Shown: positions 27,639 through 42,778 of the stretch, piece after piece
How the letters are laid out: every line of letters starts with the position of its first letter
How positions within the stretch are numbered: the first letter of the stretch is position 1
Assembly (NCBI RefSeq): GCF_014230315.1
Contig: NZ_JACLAW010000002.1
Location: forward strand, 124,001-188,000
From: Novosphingobium flavum
GTDB taxonomy: Bacteria > Pseudomonadota > Alphaproteobacteria > Sphingomonadales > Sphingomonadaceae
Direction: 5' to 3'
DNA: 64,000 nt
Translations under genes and position numbers: made by a program
The notes under the pieces: model-generated
Told to the model about the DNA's origin: nothing
Database searches by the model: none
Seen by the model: only the letters and a program-made list of their open reading frames with translations

Positions 27639-27943
27639 CCCTTCGGGCGTTGGCCTGCAGATTCGCACGGGAGACCGATTCGCCCGTCTCTGCGCCCGGG
27701 GCCCCAGCCCGCCGCTCGCACGGCCCGGCTCGCCGGGCCGCATTGCTATGCGCTGGCGGTTTTTGGCCTCACTGGCCCACTACGCACTAGGTTCGCGGTT
27801 GCAAAAAGACTATCCTGTCGTCATGGGCGCAGAGTGCGACACTCGCTGCTGAAACGCGGCGGGGTGAGTCGCGCTCCAATGCTGCCAACAAGAGCCGGCC
27901 TCCACGGGGGTTGTCCGGCGAAATGCACAGGATGGGTATATCG
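27639..27943. other. Intergenic region upstream of gltB
   Basis: 305 bp. The perfect hairpin CGGCCCGGC-TC-GCCGGGCCG (27721-27740) may terminate the upstream gene, though no T-run follows. Further on, the AT-richer stretch 27790-27815 (GGTTGCAAAAAGACTATCC) is a plausible promoter position for gltBD, but no convincing -35/-10 pair or sigma54 site was found. Confidence 0.4.
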
Positions 27944-32584
<4,641 letters not shown>

Positions 32585-32599
32585 GAGGAATTCGGAACG

Positions 32600-34033
<1,434 letters not shown>

Positions 34034-34058
34034 AGCGTCAAACAGGCGAACACACAGG

Positions 34059-34087
34059 AAGGGGCGGGCTGCAAGGTCCGCCCTTTT
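34059..34087 (+). terminator. Rho-independent terminator after gltD
   Basis: GGGCGG (34062-34067) pairs with CCGCCC (34078-34083) across a 10-nt loop and is followed by TTTT (34084-34087). The stem is extended at the base by A-T and G-T pairs. It sits 26 nt beyond the gltD stop. Confidence 0.8.
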
Positions 34088-34188
34088 CCGTTGTCGCAGG
34101 GCACTTCAATCGTGTCGCGGGGAACGGATGGACCGGCCTTCGATTGGCAGGCTGGCCGCCCCGGGGCGATTGAATGTTGCCGCGCGGC

Positions 34189-34974
34189 CTATTTGGCAGC
34201 GCGTCCGCGGTGGCGGGAAGCAATCAACGAGCTGGTTTGACGCAGGGCCTCGTCCAGAACCGGCAAGCGGGCGGCCAGGATTTCCTTGGCGGCGCGCCAA
34301 CGGCCATAATACTTGTTCGCAAACAGCGTGATGGGGCCATCGAGATCCGCAAGAGCATCATCTGGCGCAAGAAATCGCTCCGGCACAAACGAAAACGCAG
34401 CCATGGGGCGTCCTGCGGCTGACCGGTTGGGCGTGCCCCGGTGCCACAGGTTTGAAAGGCGGATCAGCACGTCGCCCGGCGACGTGGCGGGCGCCACGAC
34501 CTTGTTTCGCCAACCGTCGCGCGCAAAGCGCCAATAGGACAGGTCCTGCAGATGACTGCCGGCAACCAATTCGGTGGCGCCGTTGGTCTGGTCGGTTGGC
34601 ACCAGGCAAAGGTTGGCGATCAGGATCGGGCGATTGAACGAACCGTCAATATGAAAGTCCTGGGCGCAACTGCCGGGAAGGTTGAAGTTGCCCACGGCAT
34701 GCATCAGCCTGACCGGTTCACCAGCGATCCGAGCGACAAAGCTATCCAACAGGGCGGCGCGGAATGCGTCGAGCAACGCACGGCCGTCCTGGCCCATGCG
34801 GATATTGAGATGGCCGGACAGTCTGCCGGCTCCGGCGAAGCGCCAGCCTGCGTCGTGCAGCCGCTCGTATTCCATTGCGACCATTTGGCCGAACGCCATA
34901 CAGGCCTCCGGATCTACGGCCCGGCGCAGGAGGACAAAGCCATCCTTCGCGAAGCTCTCGGCATCAAGGTTCAA
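34189..34974 (-). CDS. Phytanoyl-CoA dioxygenase (PhyH)-family oxygenase
   Basis: About 261 aa from a TTG (34972-34974) with TCAGGA upstream; an ATG at 35098-35100 would add a 42-residue leader without family similarity. The iron-binding triad is recognisable: HxD in AQDFHIDGSFNRP, the distal His in SNLWHRGTPN, and a following Arg/Asn for 2-oxoglutarate. DGFVLLRRAVDPEACMAF is the usual PhyH N-terminus. An Fe(II)/2-oxoglutarate hydroxylase with unknown substrate. Codon use looks somewhat less GC-rich than its neighbours. Confidence 0.75.
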   Translation of the reverse strand: MNLDAESFAKDGFVLLRRAVDPEACMAFGQMVAMEYERLHDAGWRFAGAGRLSGHLNIRMGQDGRALLDAFRAALLDSFVARIAGEPVRLMHAVGNFNLPGSCAQDFHIDGSFNRPILIANLCLVPTDQTNGATELVAGSHLQDLSYWRFARDGWRNKVVAPATSPGDVLIRLSNLWHRGTPNRSAAGRPMAAFSFVPERFLAPDDALADLDGPITLFANKYYGRWRAAKEILAARLPVLDEALRQTSSLIASRHRGRAAK

Positions 34975-35212
34975 AACGCAAATTCCTGACGGACCATAAG
35001 GGGGCACTACGCGAGCCTGCGGAAAAAATTGCGCAGTGCCAAGCCCCAAAACGGGCCTGCCCGGCGGTGTCAACGCGCCGCACACTATCATCCGCGACAA
35101 GCCAGCACAGTGCCCGCTCGATCAGGTCTATCGCCAGACGATATTGGCCAGCCCACCAACCTGTGCACGCCACGGCTTTCATCAAGTGGCTATCCGCGCT
35201 AGCGCCCAAACG

Positions 35213-36850
35213 ATGCTGCGCGTTTCCGACCTTGCCCTTCCGCTCGACCATTCGGCTGACGATCTCGAAGCCGCGATCTGCGCGCGGCTCGGGATCGAAC
35301 CTCGCGAACTGGTCCGCTTCACCGTGGTCCGGCGAGGCAACGACGCGCGGCGCAAAGCCGCGATCAAGCTGGTCTATGTCCTCGACCTCGTCCTGGCCGA
35401 CGAAGCGGCCGTGCTCGCCCGCCATGCCGCGGACAGCCATGTGCGCCCAACGCCCGACACGACCTACCGCCCCCCGGTGCGCGCGCCCGAGGGCTGGACC
35501 GGGGCCGAAGACGGCAGCCGCCCGGTGGTGATCGGCGCCGGCCCCTGCGGGGTGATGGCCGCGCTAATCCTCGCCGAGATGGGCCTGAAGCCGATCATCG
35601 TCGAGCGCGGCAAGGCGGTGCGCGAGCGGACCAAGGATACCTGGGGCCTGTGGCGCCGTTCCGAGCTCAACCCCGAATCCAACGTCCAGTTCGGCGAGGG
35701 CGGGGCCGGGACCTTCTCCGACGGCAAGCTCTACAGCCGGATCAAGGACCCGCGCCACCTCAGCCGCAAGGTGCTGACCGAATTCGTAAAGGCCGGGGCG
35801 CCCGAGGACATCCTGACCGAGGCTCATCCGCATATCGGCACCTTCCGCCTCGTCACCATGGTCATGTCGATCCGCGAGACGATCGAAGAGCTGGGCGGCG
35901 AATACCGCTTCCAGACCCGGGTGGAAGATTTCGCGGTGGAAGCCGCGCCGGACGGCACCCGCCAGCTGGCCGGACTGCACTTGTCAGACGGCTCGTTCCT
36001 CCCTGCCCGCCACGTGATTCTCGCGGTCGGCCACTCGGCGCGCGACACGTTCCATGCGCTGCACGATGCGGGCATCCACGTCGAGGCCAAGCCCTTCGCC
36101 ATCGGGGTGCGGATCGAGCATCCGCAAAGCTGGATCGACACCGCCCGCTTCGGCGCATGCGCGGGCAACGAAATTCTCGGCGCGGCGGCCTATGCCCTGT
36201 CGCACCAGTGCCAGAACGGGCGCACGGTCTATTCGTTCTGCATGTGTCCGGGCGGACGGGTCGTCGCAGCGACCAGCGAGGAAGGCCGGGTCGTCACCAA
36301 CGGCATGAGCCAATATTCCCGCGCCGAATTCAACGCCAATTCGGGGCTGGTGGTCGACATTTCGCCCGAGCGCGATTTTCCCGGCGGCCCGCTGGCGGGA
36401 ATCGCCTTCCAGCGGCACTGGGAAAGCCTCGCCTTCAAGGCTGGCGGCAGCAATTACATGGCGCCCGGCCAAAAGGTCTCCGACCTGCTCGCCGGAAAGC
36501 CCTCGTCCGGCGAATTCGGTGCGGTCGTGCCGAGTTACAAGCCGGGGGTCAAGCTCACCGACCTCTCGCTCTGCCTGCCCGATTTCGTGATCGAGAGCCT
36601 GCGCGAGGCGATCCCCGTGTTCGGGCGTCAGATCAAGAACTACGATCATCCCGACGTGGTCATGACCGGGGTCGAGGCGCGCACATCCTCGCCGATCCGC
36701 ATCCGGCGCGGCGCCGATTTCCAGAGCGTCAACACCGCCGGACTTTACCCGGCCGGGGAAGGCGCGGGCTATGCCGGGGGCATCCTCTCGGCCGCGGTCG
36801 ACGGGATCAAGGTGGCCGAAGCTCTCGCCGCCGAATTGCTCAAGGCATGA
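35213..36850 (+). CDS. FAD-dependent dehydrogenase (COG2509-like)
   Basis: 545 aa from ATG 35213 (MLRVSDLALPLDHSADDLEA), the usual family start; the longer frame from 35036 overlaps non-coding sequence. An N-terminal substrate-like domain of about 95 residues precedes the Rossmann motif PVVIGAGPCGVMAALILAEM near residue 105, with ESNVQFGEGGAGTFSDGKL and a C-terminal LYPAGEGAGYAGGILSAAVDGIKVAE. The physiological substrate of this family is unknown. The stop overlaps the next FAD gene by 4 bp (ATGA). Confidence 0.85.
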   Translation: MLRVSDLALPLDHSADDLEAAICARLGIEPRELVRFTVVRRGNDARRKAAIKLVYVLDLVLADEAAVLARHAADSHVRPTPDTTYRPPVRAPEGWTGAEDGSRPVVIGAGPCGVMAALILAEMGLKPIIVERGKAVRERTKDTWGLWRRSELNPESNVQFGEGGAGTFSDGKLYSRIKDPRHLSRKVLTEFVKAGAPEDILTEAHPHIGTFRLVTMVMSIRETIEELGGEYRFQTRVEDFAVEAAPDGTRQLAGLHLSDGSFLPARHVILAVGHSARDTFHALHDAGIHVEAKPFAIGVRIEHPQSWIDTARFGACAGNEILGAAAYALSHQCQNGRTVYSFCMCPGGRVVAATSEEGRVVTNGMSQYSRAEFNANSGLVVDISPERDFPGGPLAGIAFQRHWESLAFKAGGSNYMAPGQKVSDLLAGKPSSGEFGAVVPSYKPGVKLTDLSLCLPDFVIESLREAIPVFGRQIKNYDHPDVVMTGVEARTSSPIRIRRGADFQSVNTAGLYPAGEGAGYAGGILSAAVDGIKVAEALAAELLKA

Positions 36851-38025
36851 ACAACGAACCTTACGATGCAATCGTGCTCGGCGCGGGCGCGGCGGGGCTG
36901 TTCTGTGCCGCCTTGGCCGGGCAGCGCGGGCGGCGGGTCCTGCTGATCGACCATGCCCCCGAAGTGGGCCGCAAGATCCTGATCTCGGGCGGCGGGCGCT
37001 GCAATTTCACCAATATCCACACCGCGCCCGAGCGCTATCTCTCGGCCAACCCGCATTTCGCCAAGTCGGCCCTCTCGCGATACACCCCGCGCGATTTCCT
37101 CGCGCTGGTCGAGCGATACGACATAGCCTGGCACGAAAAGACCCTCGGCCAGCTATTCTGCGACGGTTCGGCCCGGCAGGTCGTCGCCATGCTGCTGGAG
37201 GAGTGCGAGCAGGGCGGCGTCACCATCGCCCTCGGCCATCCGGCGAGCGCGATCGACCATGCCGACGGGCGCTTCACCGTTCAGGCCGGCCCGGTCCGCG
37301 CCCATGCCCCGGCGCTGGTCATGGCCACGGGCGGACCGTCGATCCCCAAGCTCGGCGCCACGGGCTTTGCCTATGACCTTGCCCGCCGCTTCGGCCTCAA
37401 GGTTGTCGAGCCGCGCCCGGCCCTCGTCCCCCTCACCCTCGCGGGCGAGGACCTGCTGTTCCGCGAACTGTCCGGCGTCAGCGCCGAAGTCGTCGCCCAT
37501 TGCCACAAAGCCGCCTTTCGCGAGGCCGCCCTGTTCACCCATCGCGGCCTGTCCGGCCCGGCGATCCTCCAGATCTCTTCCTACTGGAAGCGCGGCGACA
37601 CGGTCGCGATCGACTTCCTGCCCGATCATGCTGCCGGCTGGCTGCTCGAGCGCAAGCGCACCCATCCGCGCGCCACGTTGCGCCGCGTCCTCGGCGATGC
37701 CCTGCCCGAGCGCCTCGCCTCGGTCCTTGCCGACCGGATCGGCCTTGCCGGTGAACTCGGCGCCTCGACTGACAAGGCCCTGCATGCCGCGAGCGAGCGA
37801 CTCGCCCGCTGGCCCTTCGTCCCCAACGGCTCGGAAGGCTTCGCCAAGGCCGAAGTCACCAGCGGCGGCATCTCCACCGCCGAGCTTTCCAGCAAGACGA
37901 TGGAGGCCAAGAAAGTCCCCGGACTCTACGCCATCGGCGAGGCGGTCGACGTTACCGGCTGGCTCGGCGGCTACAATTTCCAGTGGGCCTGGGCCAGCGC
38001 CCACGCCGCCGCGCAGGCGATATGA
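36847..38025 (+). CDS. HI0933/BaiN-type flavoprotein
   Basis: 392 aa. FAD-binding opening YDAIVLGAGAAGLFCAALAG, then the family-specific GRKILISGGGRCNFTN, AFYDLARRFG-type helix, FTHRGLSGPAILQISSYWKRG and the C-terminal GLYAIGEAVDVTGWLGGYNF. Members are NAD(P)/FAD-dependent oxidoreductases of ill-defined substrate. The ATG overlaps the stop of the COG2509-like gene, so the two flavoproteins are translationally coupled. A longer read-through frame from 35650 is an artefact of codon bias. Confidence 0.87.
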   Translation: MNNEPYDAIVLGAGAAGLFCAALAGQRGRRVLLIDHAPEVGRKILISGGGRCNFTNIHTAPERYLSANPHFAKSALSRYTPRDFLALVERYDIAWHEKTLGQLFCDGSARQVVAMLLEECEQGGVTIALGHPASAIDHADGRFTVQAGPVRAHAPALVMATGGPSIPKLGATGFAYDLARRFGLKVVEPRPALVPLTLAGEDLLFRELSGVSAEVVAHCHKAAFREAALFTHRGLSGPAILQISSYWKRGDTVAIDFLPDHAAGWLLERKRTHPRATLRRVLGDALPERLASVLADRIGLAGELGASTDKALHAASERLARWPFVPNGSEGFAKAEVTSGGISTAELSSKTMEAKKVPGLYAIGEAVDVTGWLGGYNFQWAWASAHAAAQAI

Positions 38026-38044
38026 GCGCCGCCGCGCAGGCCCT

Positions 38045-38725
38045 CTAGACGCTCCAGTCGATCCCGCCCCGCCCCTGTGCTTCCAGAAAGGCATTGGCCT
38101 TGCTGAAGTGGCGACAGCCGAGAAAGCCGGAATGGGCCGAGAGCGGGCTGGGATGCGGCGCGGCGAGGACAAGGTGGTGACTGCCCATCAGCCCCGGCAC
38201 CCGCTCGGCCTTCTTGCGGGCATGGCTGCCCCACAGCAGGAACACGCAGGGCTCCGCCTTCGCTGCCACGGCTGCCACGGCGGCATCGGTGATCGCGTCC
38301 CAGCCAAGCCCGGCATGGGAACCGGCGCGGCCGTCTTCCACGGTCAGCGAATTGTTGAGCAGCAGCACGCCCTGCCGCGCCCAGCTCTCTAGATTCCCGT
38401 GGGCCCCGCGCGGCAGGCCGAGGTCGGCCTCGATCTCCTTGTAGATATTCACAAGGCTCGGCGGCACTTTCACGCCCTTGGGCACCGAAAACGACAGGCC
38501 GTGCGCCTGCCCCGGCCCGTGGTAGGGGTCCTGCCCGAGGATCACCACTTTTACCCGGTCAAGCGGGGTCAGTTCCAATGCGGCCAGCCGAAGCCCGCGC
38601 GGCGGATAGATCTGCTTGCCCGCCGCCTCCTCTGCCTTGAGGAAGCCGCCGAGCTTGCGCGCGGCGGGAGTTGCCATGGCCGGATCCAGCGCCGGGCGCC
38701 AACTGTCGGGAACTTCACTCACCAT
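38045..38725 (-). CDS. ung: Uracil-DNA glycosylase, family 1
   Basis: 226 aa. Diagnostic family-1 motifs: VVILGQDPYHGPGQAHGLSF with the catalytic Asp, VLLLNNSLTVEDG, VFLLWGSHA and the His loop APHPSPLSAHSGF. It removes uracil from DNA. It is convergent with the upstream flavoprotein gene (20 bp gap) and divergent from the exonuclease at 38785. Confidence 0.95.
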   Translation of the reverse strand: MVSEVPDSWRPALDPAMATPAARKLGGFLKAEEAAGKQIYPPRGLRLAALELTPLDRVKVVILGQDPYHGPGQAHGLSFSVPKGVKVPPSLVNIYKEIEADLGLPRGAHGNLESWARQGVLLLNNSLTVEDGRAGSHAGLGWDAITDAAVAAVAAKAEPCVFLLWGSHARKKAERVPGLMGSHHLVLAAPHPSPLSAHSGFLGCRHFSKANAFLEAQGRGGIDWSV

Positions 38726-38784
38726 GGCGATTGCCTAGCCGCCCCGCCCTTGCCGCACAACGGCGGAGCGTCTAGGCACCGGGG

Positions 38785-39402
38785 ATGGCAGTCTATCTTC
38801 ATGAGGAAGACCTCCCCGCCGGCGTGCTCGCCCCGGGCCCGGTCGCGGTCGACACGGAAACCATGGGCCTGATCACCCCGCGCGACCGGTTGTGCGTGGT
38901 ACAGATTTCCGACGGCAAGGGCGACGAGCATCTCGTGCGCTTCAACGCCGGTTCGGCCTATGACGCGCCCAATCTCAAGGCTGTGCTGGCCGATCCCGCG
39001 CGGCTCAAGCTCTATCATTTCGCCCGGTTCGACCTTGCGGCGATCGAGCATTACCTCGGCGTGGTCGCCGCGCCGGTGTTCTGCACCAAGATCGCCAGCA
39101 AGCTGGTGCGCACCTATACCGATCGCCACGGCCTCAAGGACCTCGTGCGCGAGCTGCTCGGCAAGGAGATCTCCAAGCAGCAGCAGTCGAGTGACTGGGG
39201 CGCGCCGAACCTGACCGACGCCCAGCAGGAATATGCCGCCTCCGACGTGCGTCACCTTCACGCCATGCACGCGATCCTGGTCGAGCGGCTGGCGCGCGAG
39301 CATCGCACGGACATGGCCCAGGCCTGCTTCGATTTCCTCCCCTATCGCGCCCGGCTCGACCTTGCCGGCTGGGCCGAGAAGGACATTTTCAGCCACGAAT
39401 AG
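38785..39402 (+). CDS. RNase D-like 3'-5' exonuclease
   Basis: 205 aa consisting of a single DEDDy exonuclease domain: VAVDTETMGL (DxE), HFARFDLAAIEHYLG (D), and QEYAASDVRHLHAMH (Y-x3-D). It lacks the HRDC domains of full-length RNase D, as is usual for this short sphingomonad form. In related genomes it precedes lptC, and here it does as well, with the lptC ATG 3 bp beyond its stop. Confidence 0.88.
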   Translation: MAVYLHEEDLPAGVLAPGPVAVDTETMGLITPRDRLCVVQISDGKGDEHLVRFNAGSAYDAPNLKAVLADPARLKLYHFARFDLAAIEHYLGVVAAPVFCTKIASKLVRTYTDRHGLKDLVRELLGKEISKQQQSSDWGAPNLTDAQQEYAASDVRHLHAMHAILVERLAREHRTDMAQACFDFLPYRARLDLAGWAEKDIFSHE

Positions 39403-39405
39403 GCC

Positions 39406-40047
39406 ATGACCGAGCAGGCTGACCTGATCCGCGACCGTCGCCGCCAGTTCGCCCTGCCAGGCGGCTCGCACGACCGCGTGGTCAGCTTCCTGGCCAAGGC
39501 CCTGCCTGCCGGGATCGGCGCGATCATGGCGGTGATGATCATCGCCCCGATCTTCCCGCGCGGCGAGGTCAGCTTCCTGCTCGACCGCACCAAGGTTGCC
39601 ATCACCAACGACCGCCTGCGGGTGGACCAGGCGATGTACCGCGGCGAGGATGCGCGCGGGCGCCCCTTCTCGGTCACGGCCGGAAGCGCCGTTCAGCAAT
39701 CTGCCAAGGTCGACCAGGTCAGGATGGACGATCTGGCCGCCCGCATCCTGCTCACCGATGGCCCGGCCGAGATAAAGGCGCCGGACGGCACCTACGATGT
39801 CGGCAAGAACATGCTCGACCTGCGCGGTCCGGTCGATTTCCGCGCGGCGGACGGCTACCGCCTGACCACCAACGACGTGCTCATCGACCTCAAGGGCCAG
39901 AAGGTCACCGGCTCGGGCGGCGTCGCCGGAACCGTGCCCAGCGGCACGTTCCGGGCCGGGTCGATCAAGGCCGATCTCGAGGAGCGCACCGTCGCCCTCG
40001 AAGGCCGGGCGCACCTCACCATGCAGGGCGGCAAGGGCTTGCGCTGA
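39406..40047 (+). CDS. lptC: LPS export protein LptC
   Basis: 213 aa with one N-terminal TM helix (residues about 30-47, ALPAGIGAIMAVMIIAPIF) and a periplasmic beta-jellyroll (RFSVTAGSAVQQ-type repeats, GTYDVGKNMLDLRGPVDFRA, GYRLTTNDVLIDLK, GVAGTVPSGTFRAGSIKADL). It links the LptB2FG ATPase to LptA in outer-membrane glycolipid export. The usual partner lptA is not adjacent but 13 kb away at 53084, and no lptB is visible. Confidence 0.9.
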   Translation: MTEQADLIRDRRRQFALPGGSHDRVVSFLAKALPAGIGAIMAVMIIAPIFPRGEVSFLLDRTKVAITNDRLRVDQAMYRGEDARGRPFSVTAGSAVQQSAKVDQVRMDDLAARILLTDGPAEIKAPDGTYDVGKNMLDLRGPVDFRAADGYRLTTNDVLIDLKGQKVTGSGGVAGTVPSGTFRAGSIKADLEERTVALEGRAHLTMQGGKGLR

Positions 40048-40156
40048 TCGCCAGCGCCAAGGCGCCTGGTCAGAAAATGAAATCCCATGATTTTACGGCC
40101 TTTTCCCCGAAACCACCGGGGCGTCTGCGCGTTGCTAGCCCCGACATGACCAGAAT

Positions 40157-40174
40157 GTAGGTGACAACACCTAC
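40157..40174. repeat. Perfect small hairpin downstream of lptC
   Basis: GTAGGTG (40157-40163) and CACCTAC (40168-40174) around ACAA, in the 225-bp gap between lptC and the FkbM gene. No T-run follows. It lies at the left boundary of the insert that separates lptC from lptA; its role is unknown. Confidence 0.4.
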
Positions 40175-40272
40175 CCACCGCCGACAGAATGGAGGACGCT
40201 TCTGCCCACTTCTCATTGCGTGGGGCTCATTCGAAGCCTTGATATCAACTCCGAACCGGGCGAGGTCCGCAA

Positions 40273-40983
40273 ATGAAAGCAAGCGAATGGTTGAATCGAC
40301 AGTTGAGGCGCATTTCGGGCCGCATTCCCGCCTTCGAAAAGGCCCGGCTATCGAACAGGACCTATTCGCAAGAGGGTGAAGACCGGGTTCTGGCCCGCCT
40401 GTTCGACACGCAGGAGACGGGCTTCTACGTCGACGTCGGCGCGTTCCATCCCTTTCTCTATTCCAACACGCAGATCTTCTACGAGACGGGCTGGCGGGGG
40501 CTCAACATCGACGCCACGCCAGGGTCGATGACCCTGTTTCGGCGGTTCCGCCCCCACGATACCAATGTGGAAATCGGCATCGGAGCATCCCCCGCAACGA
40601 TCAAGTTCTTCATCTTCAACGTCGGCGCCTTGAACACGTTCGACGAAGCGCTTGCCAAGGCCCGGGCCGTTGAGCCGTTCCGGATCGAGAAGGTGGTTGA
40701 AGTGCCGGTCCTGCCGCTGTCCGACGTCCTGGCCCGCCACCTGCCGGCCGGGACCGCGATCGACTTCCTGACCGTGGACGTAGAAGGGCGCGACCTCGAA
40801 GTGCTCAGGTCCAACGACTGGGAGCGCTTTCGGCCCAGGTACGTCTTGGCGGAACTGTTCGGCAGCAAGGTGGAAGACGGGCGGGACGACGAACTGACGG
40901 TCTATCTCCGCGAACTCGGATATGTCCCGGTGGCCAAGACCGTCAACACCTGGTTCTTCGAGGATAGTGCCCAGGCGGTCTAG
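40273..40983 (+). CDS. FkbM-family methyltransferase
   Basis: 236 aa. Motif I is TGFYVDVGAFHPFLYSNTQI with ETGWRGLNIDATPGSM as motif II, and the family-specific IDFLTVDVEGRDLEVLRSND occurs later. It O-methylates a sugar or similar acceptor using SAM, typical of surface-glycan clusters. Base composition and codon use look more AT-rich than the flanking lpt genes (for example, its first codons), consistent with acquired DNA. It converges on the rfb operon. Confidence 0.88.
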   Translation: MKASEWLNRQLRRISGRIPAFEKARLSNRTYSQEGEDRVLARLFDTQETGFYVDVGAFHPFLYSNTQIFYETGWRGLNIDATPGSMTLFRRFRPHDTNVEIGIGASPATIKFFIFNVGALNTFDEALAKARAVEPFRIEKVVEVPVLPLSDVLARHLPAGTAIDFLTVDVEGRDLEVLRSNDWERFRPRYVLAELFGSKVEDGRDDELTVYLRELGYVPVAKTVNTWFFEDSAQAV

Positions 40984-41012
40984 GGTCCGAACTCAATCCA
41001 GCGCCGCGGCCG

Positions 41013-41876
41013 TCAGGGCATCAGGCTCCTGAGATAGCCAGCATAAGCGCTCTTGCCGTGGCGGTCGATCGCGCGGGCGAGGCCGGCATCGTCGATGAAG
41101 CCCTTGCGCCAGGCGATTTCCTCGGGGCAGGCGATCTTCATGCCCTGCCGGCGTTCGAGGGTGGCGACGAATTCGGCCGCCTCGAGCAAGCTGTCGGGTG
41201 TGCCGGTATCGAGCCAGGCATAGCCGCGCCCCATGACCTCGACATTGAGCTGGCCGCGCTCGAGGTAAATCCGGTTGACGTCGGTGATCTCCAATTCGCC
41301 CCGCGGCGAGGGCTGGAGGTTGGCCGCGATGTCGACCACTTGCGCATCGTAGAAATAGAGCCCGGTGACTGCCCAGTGCGAGCGCGGCACCGCCGGCTTT
41401 TCCTCGATCGAGAGGGCGCGCATGTCCGCGTCGAACTCGACCACGCCGTACCGTTCGGGATCGGCCACATGATAGGCAAAGACACTGGCCCCGGAAGGCC
41501 GGGCCGCAGCGCTGGCAAGAATGTCGGACAGGCCGTGGCCGAAGAAGATATTGTCTCCCAGCACCAGGCATGACGGGCCGCCGGCGACGAAATCGGCGCC
41601 GATCGTATAGGCCTGGGCGAGCCCCTTGGGCTCGGGCTGAACCGCGAAGGAAATGTCCATGCCCCACTGCGACCCGTCACCCAGCAGGTAGGCGAACTGC
41701 GCCGCGTCGTGCGGAGTGGTGATGACCAGCACCTCGCGGATCCCCGCCAGCATCAGCGTGGTCAGCGGGTAATAGATCATCGGCTTGTCATAGACCGGCA
41801 TCAGCTGCTTGGAGGCAGCCATGGTCATCGGATAGAGCCGCGTGCCACTGCCGCCGGCCAGGATGATGCCCTTCAT
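41013..41876 (-). CDS. rfbA: Glucose-1-phosphate thymidylyltransferase
   Basis: 287 aa. The start [20 protein letters not shown] contains the nucleotide-binding GGSGTRLYP loop. [30 protein letters not shown] and [20 protein letters not shown] complete the RfbA signature. It makes dTDP-glucose from glucose-1-phosphate and dTTP. The ATG overlaps the rfbD stop by 4 bp; it is the last gene of the rfbC-B-D-A block. A longer frame to 42950 is a shadow of rfbD. Confidence 0.96.
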   Translation of the reverse strand: MKGIILAGGSGTRLYPMTMAASKQLMPVYDKPMIYYPLTTLMLAGIREVLVITTPHDAAQFAYLLGDGSQWGMDISFAVQPEPKGLAQAYTIGADFVAGGPSCLVLGDNIFFGHGLSDILASAAARPSGASVFAYHVADPERYGVVEFDADMRALSIEEKPAVPRSHWAVTGLYFYDAQVVDIAANLQPSPRGELEITDVNRIYLERGQLNVEVMGRGYAWLDTGTPDSLLEAAEFVATLERRQGMKIACPEEIAWRKGFIDDAGLARAIDRHGKSAYAGYLRSLMP

Positions 41877-42778
41877 CGTGCTTCCTCTTGCTGCCTTTCC
41901 AGCCGCGCCACCACCCCGGCCAGCGACAGGCGCCAGTCGGGCAGGCGAACGCCGTGGGCCGCGGCCAGTTTCGCGCAGTCGAGCCGCGAATTGACCGGGC
42001 GGGCAGCGGGGGTGGGATAGTCGCTCGTGGCGATCGGATGGACCTGCGCGCTCGGCCCGCCAAGGCCCGCGCTGGCCGCGAAGATCGCTTCGGCGAAACC
42101 GGCCCAGCTGGTCTCGCCGCTGCCGGTCATGTGAAACAGGCCCCGCAGGGATTCGTCGGTGGGGCGGTCGGCAAGGTTCTGCGCCACCTGCATTACCCCG
42201 TCCGCGATATCGAGCGCCGAAGTCGGGTTGCCGACCTGGTCGGCCACCACGCCGAGCGTGTCGCGGCTGGCGGCCAGGCGCAGCATGGTCTTGACGAAAT
42301 TGGCGCCGAACGGGCTGTAAACCCAGGCCGTGCGCAGCACCGCGCTGTTGGGCTGGGCGGCAAGCACGGCTTGCTCGCCGGCCAGCTTGGAGGCACCATA
42401 GACCCCCTTGGGCCCCGTCGGATCGTCCTCGCGCCAAGCGCGGGTGCCCTCGCCGGAGAAAACATAGTCGGTCGAAAGATGGACCAGCGGCACGCCGAGC
42501 GCGGCGGCGGCCTGCGCCACGTGACCGGCGCCCGCGGCATTGACCGCGAAGGCCAGGTCCGGCTCGCTCTCCGCCTTGTCGACCGCGGTATAGGCCGCCG
42601 CCGAGACGATCGCCTCGGGCCGGACGGCTGCCAGTGCGGCGCGGATCGCCGCGCCGTCGCCGCCGGCCAGGTCCAGCGCCGGCCGGCCGACCGGCAGGAT
42701 CACGTGGCCGGCGGCGGGGCCGCGTTCGACCAGGCTCTGCACGACCTGTCCGGCCAGGCCCGTGACCGCGATCCTCAC
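41873..42778 (-). CDS. rfbD: dTDP-4-dehydrorhamnose reductase
   Basis: 301 aa from a GTG (42776-42778) overlapping the rfbB stop. NADPH-binding [23 protein letters not shown], the YxxxK in [10 protein letters not shown] and [14 protein letters not shown] are RfbD hallmarks. It performs the final reduction to dTDP-L-rhamnose. The glycine motif has GLAGQV rather than GANGQL, a minor variant. Overlaps at both ends tie it to rfbB and rfbA. Confidence 0.94.
   Translation of the reverse strand: MRIAVTGLAGQVVQSLVERGPAAGHVILPVGRPALDLAGGDGAAIRAALAAVRPEAIVSAAAYTAVDKAESEPDLAFAVNAAGAGHVAQAAAALGVPLVHLSTDYVFSGEGTRAWREDDPTGPKGVYGASKLAGEQAVLAAQPNSAVLRTAWVYSPFGANFVKTMLRLAASRDTLGVVADQVGNPTSALDIADGVMQVAQNLADRPTDESLRGLFHMTGSGETSWAGFAEAIFAASAGLGGPSAQVHPIATSDYPTPAARPVNSRLDCAKLAAAHGVRLPDWRLSLAGVVARLERQQEEAR

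Noticed and set aside
35650..38025. A 791-codon frame over both flavoprotein genes
   Set aside because: Only the section from 36847 is coding (HI0933/BaiN type); the rest is the out-of-frame COG2509-like gene.
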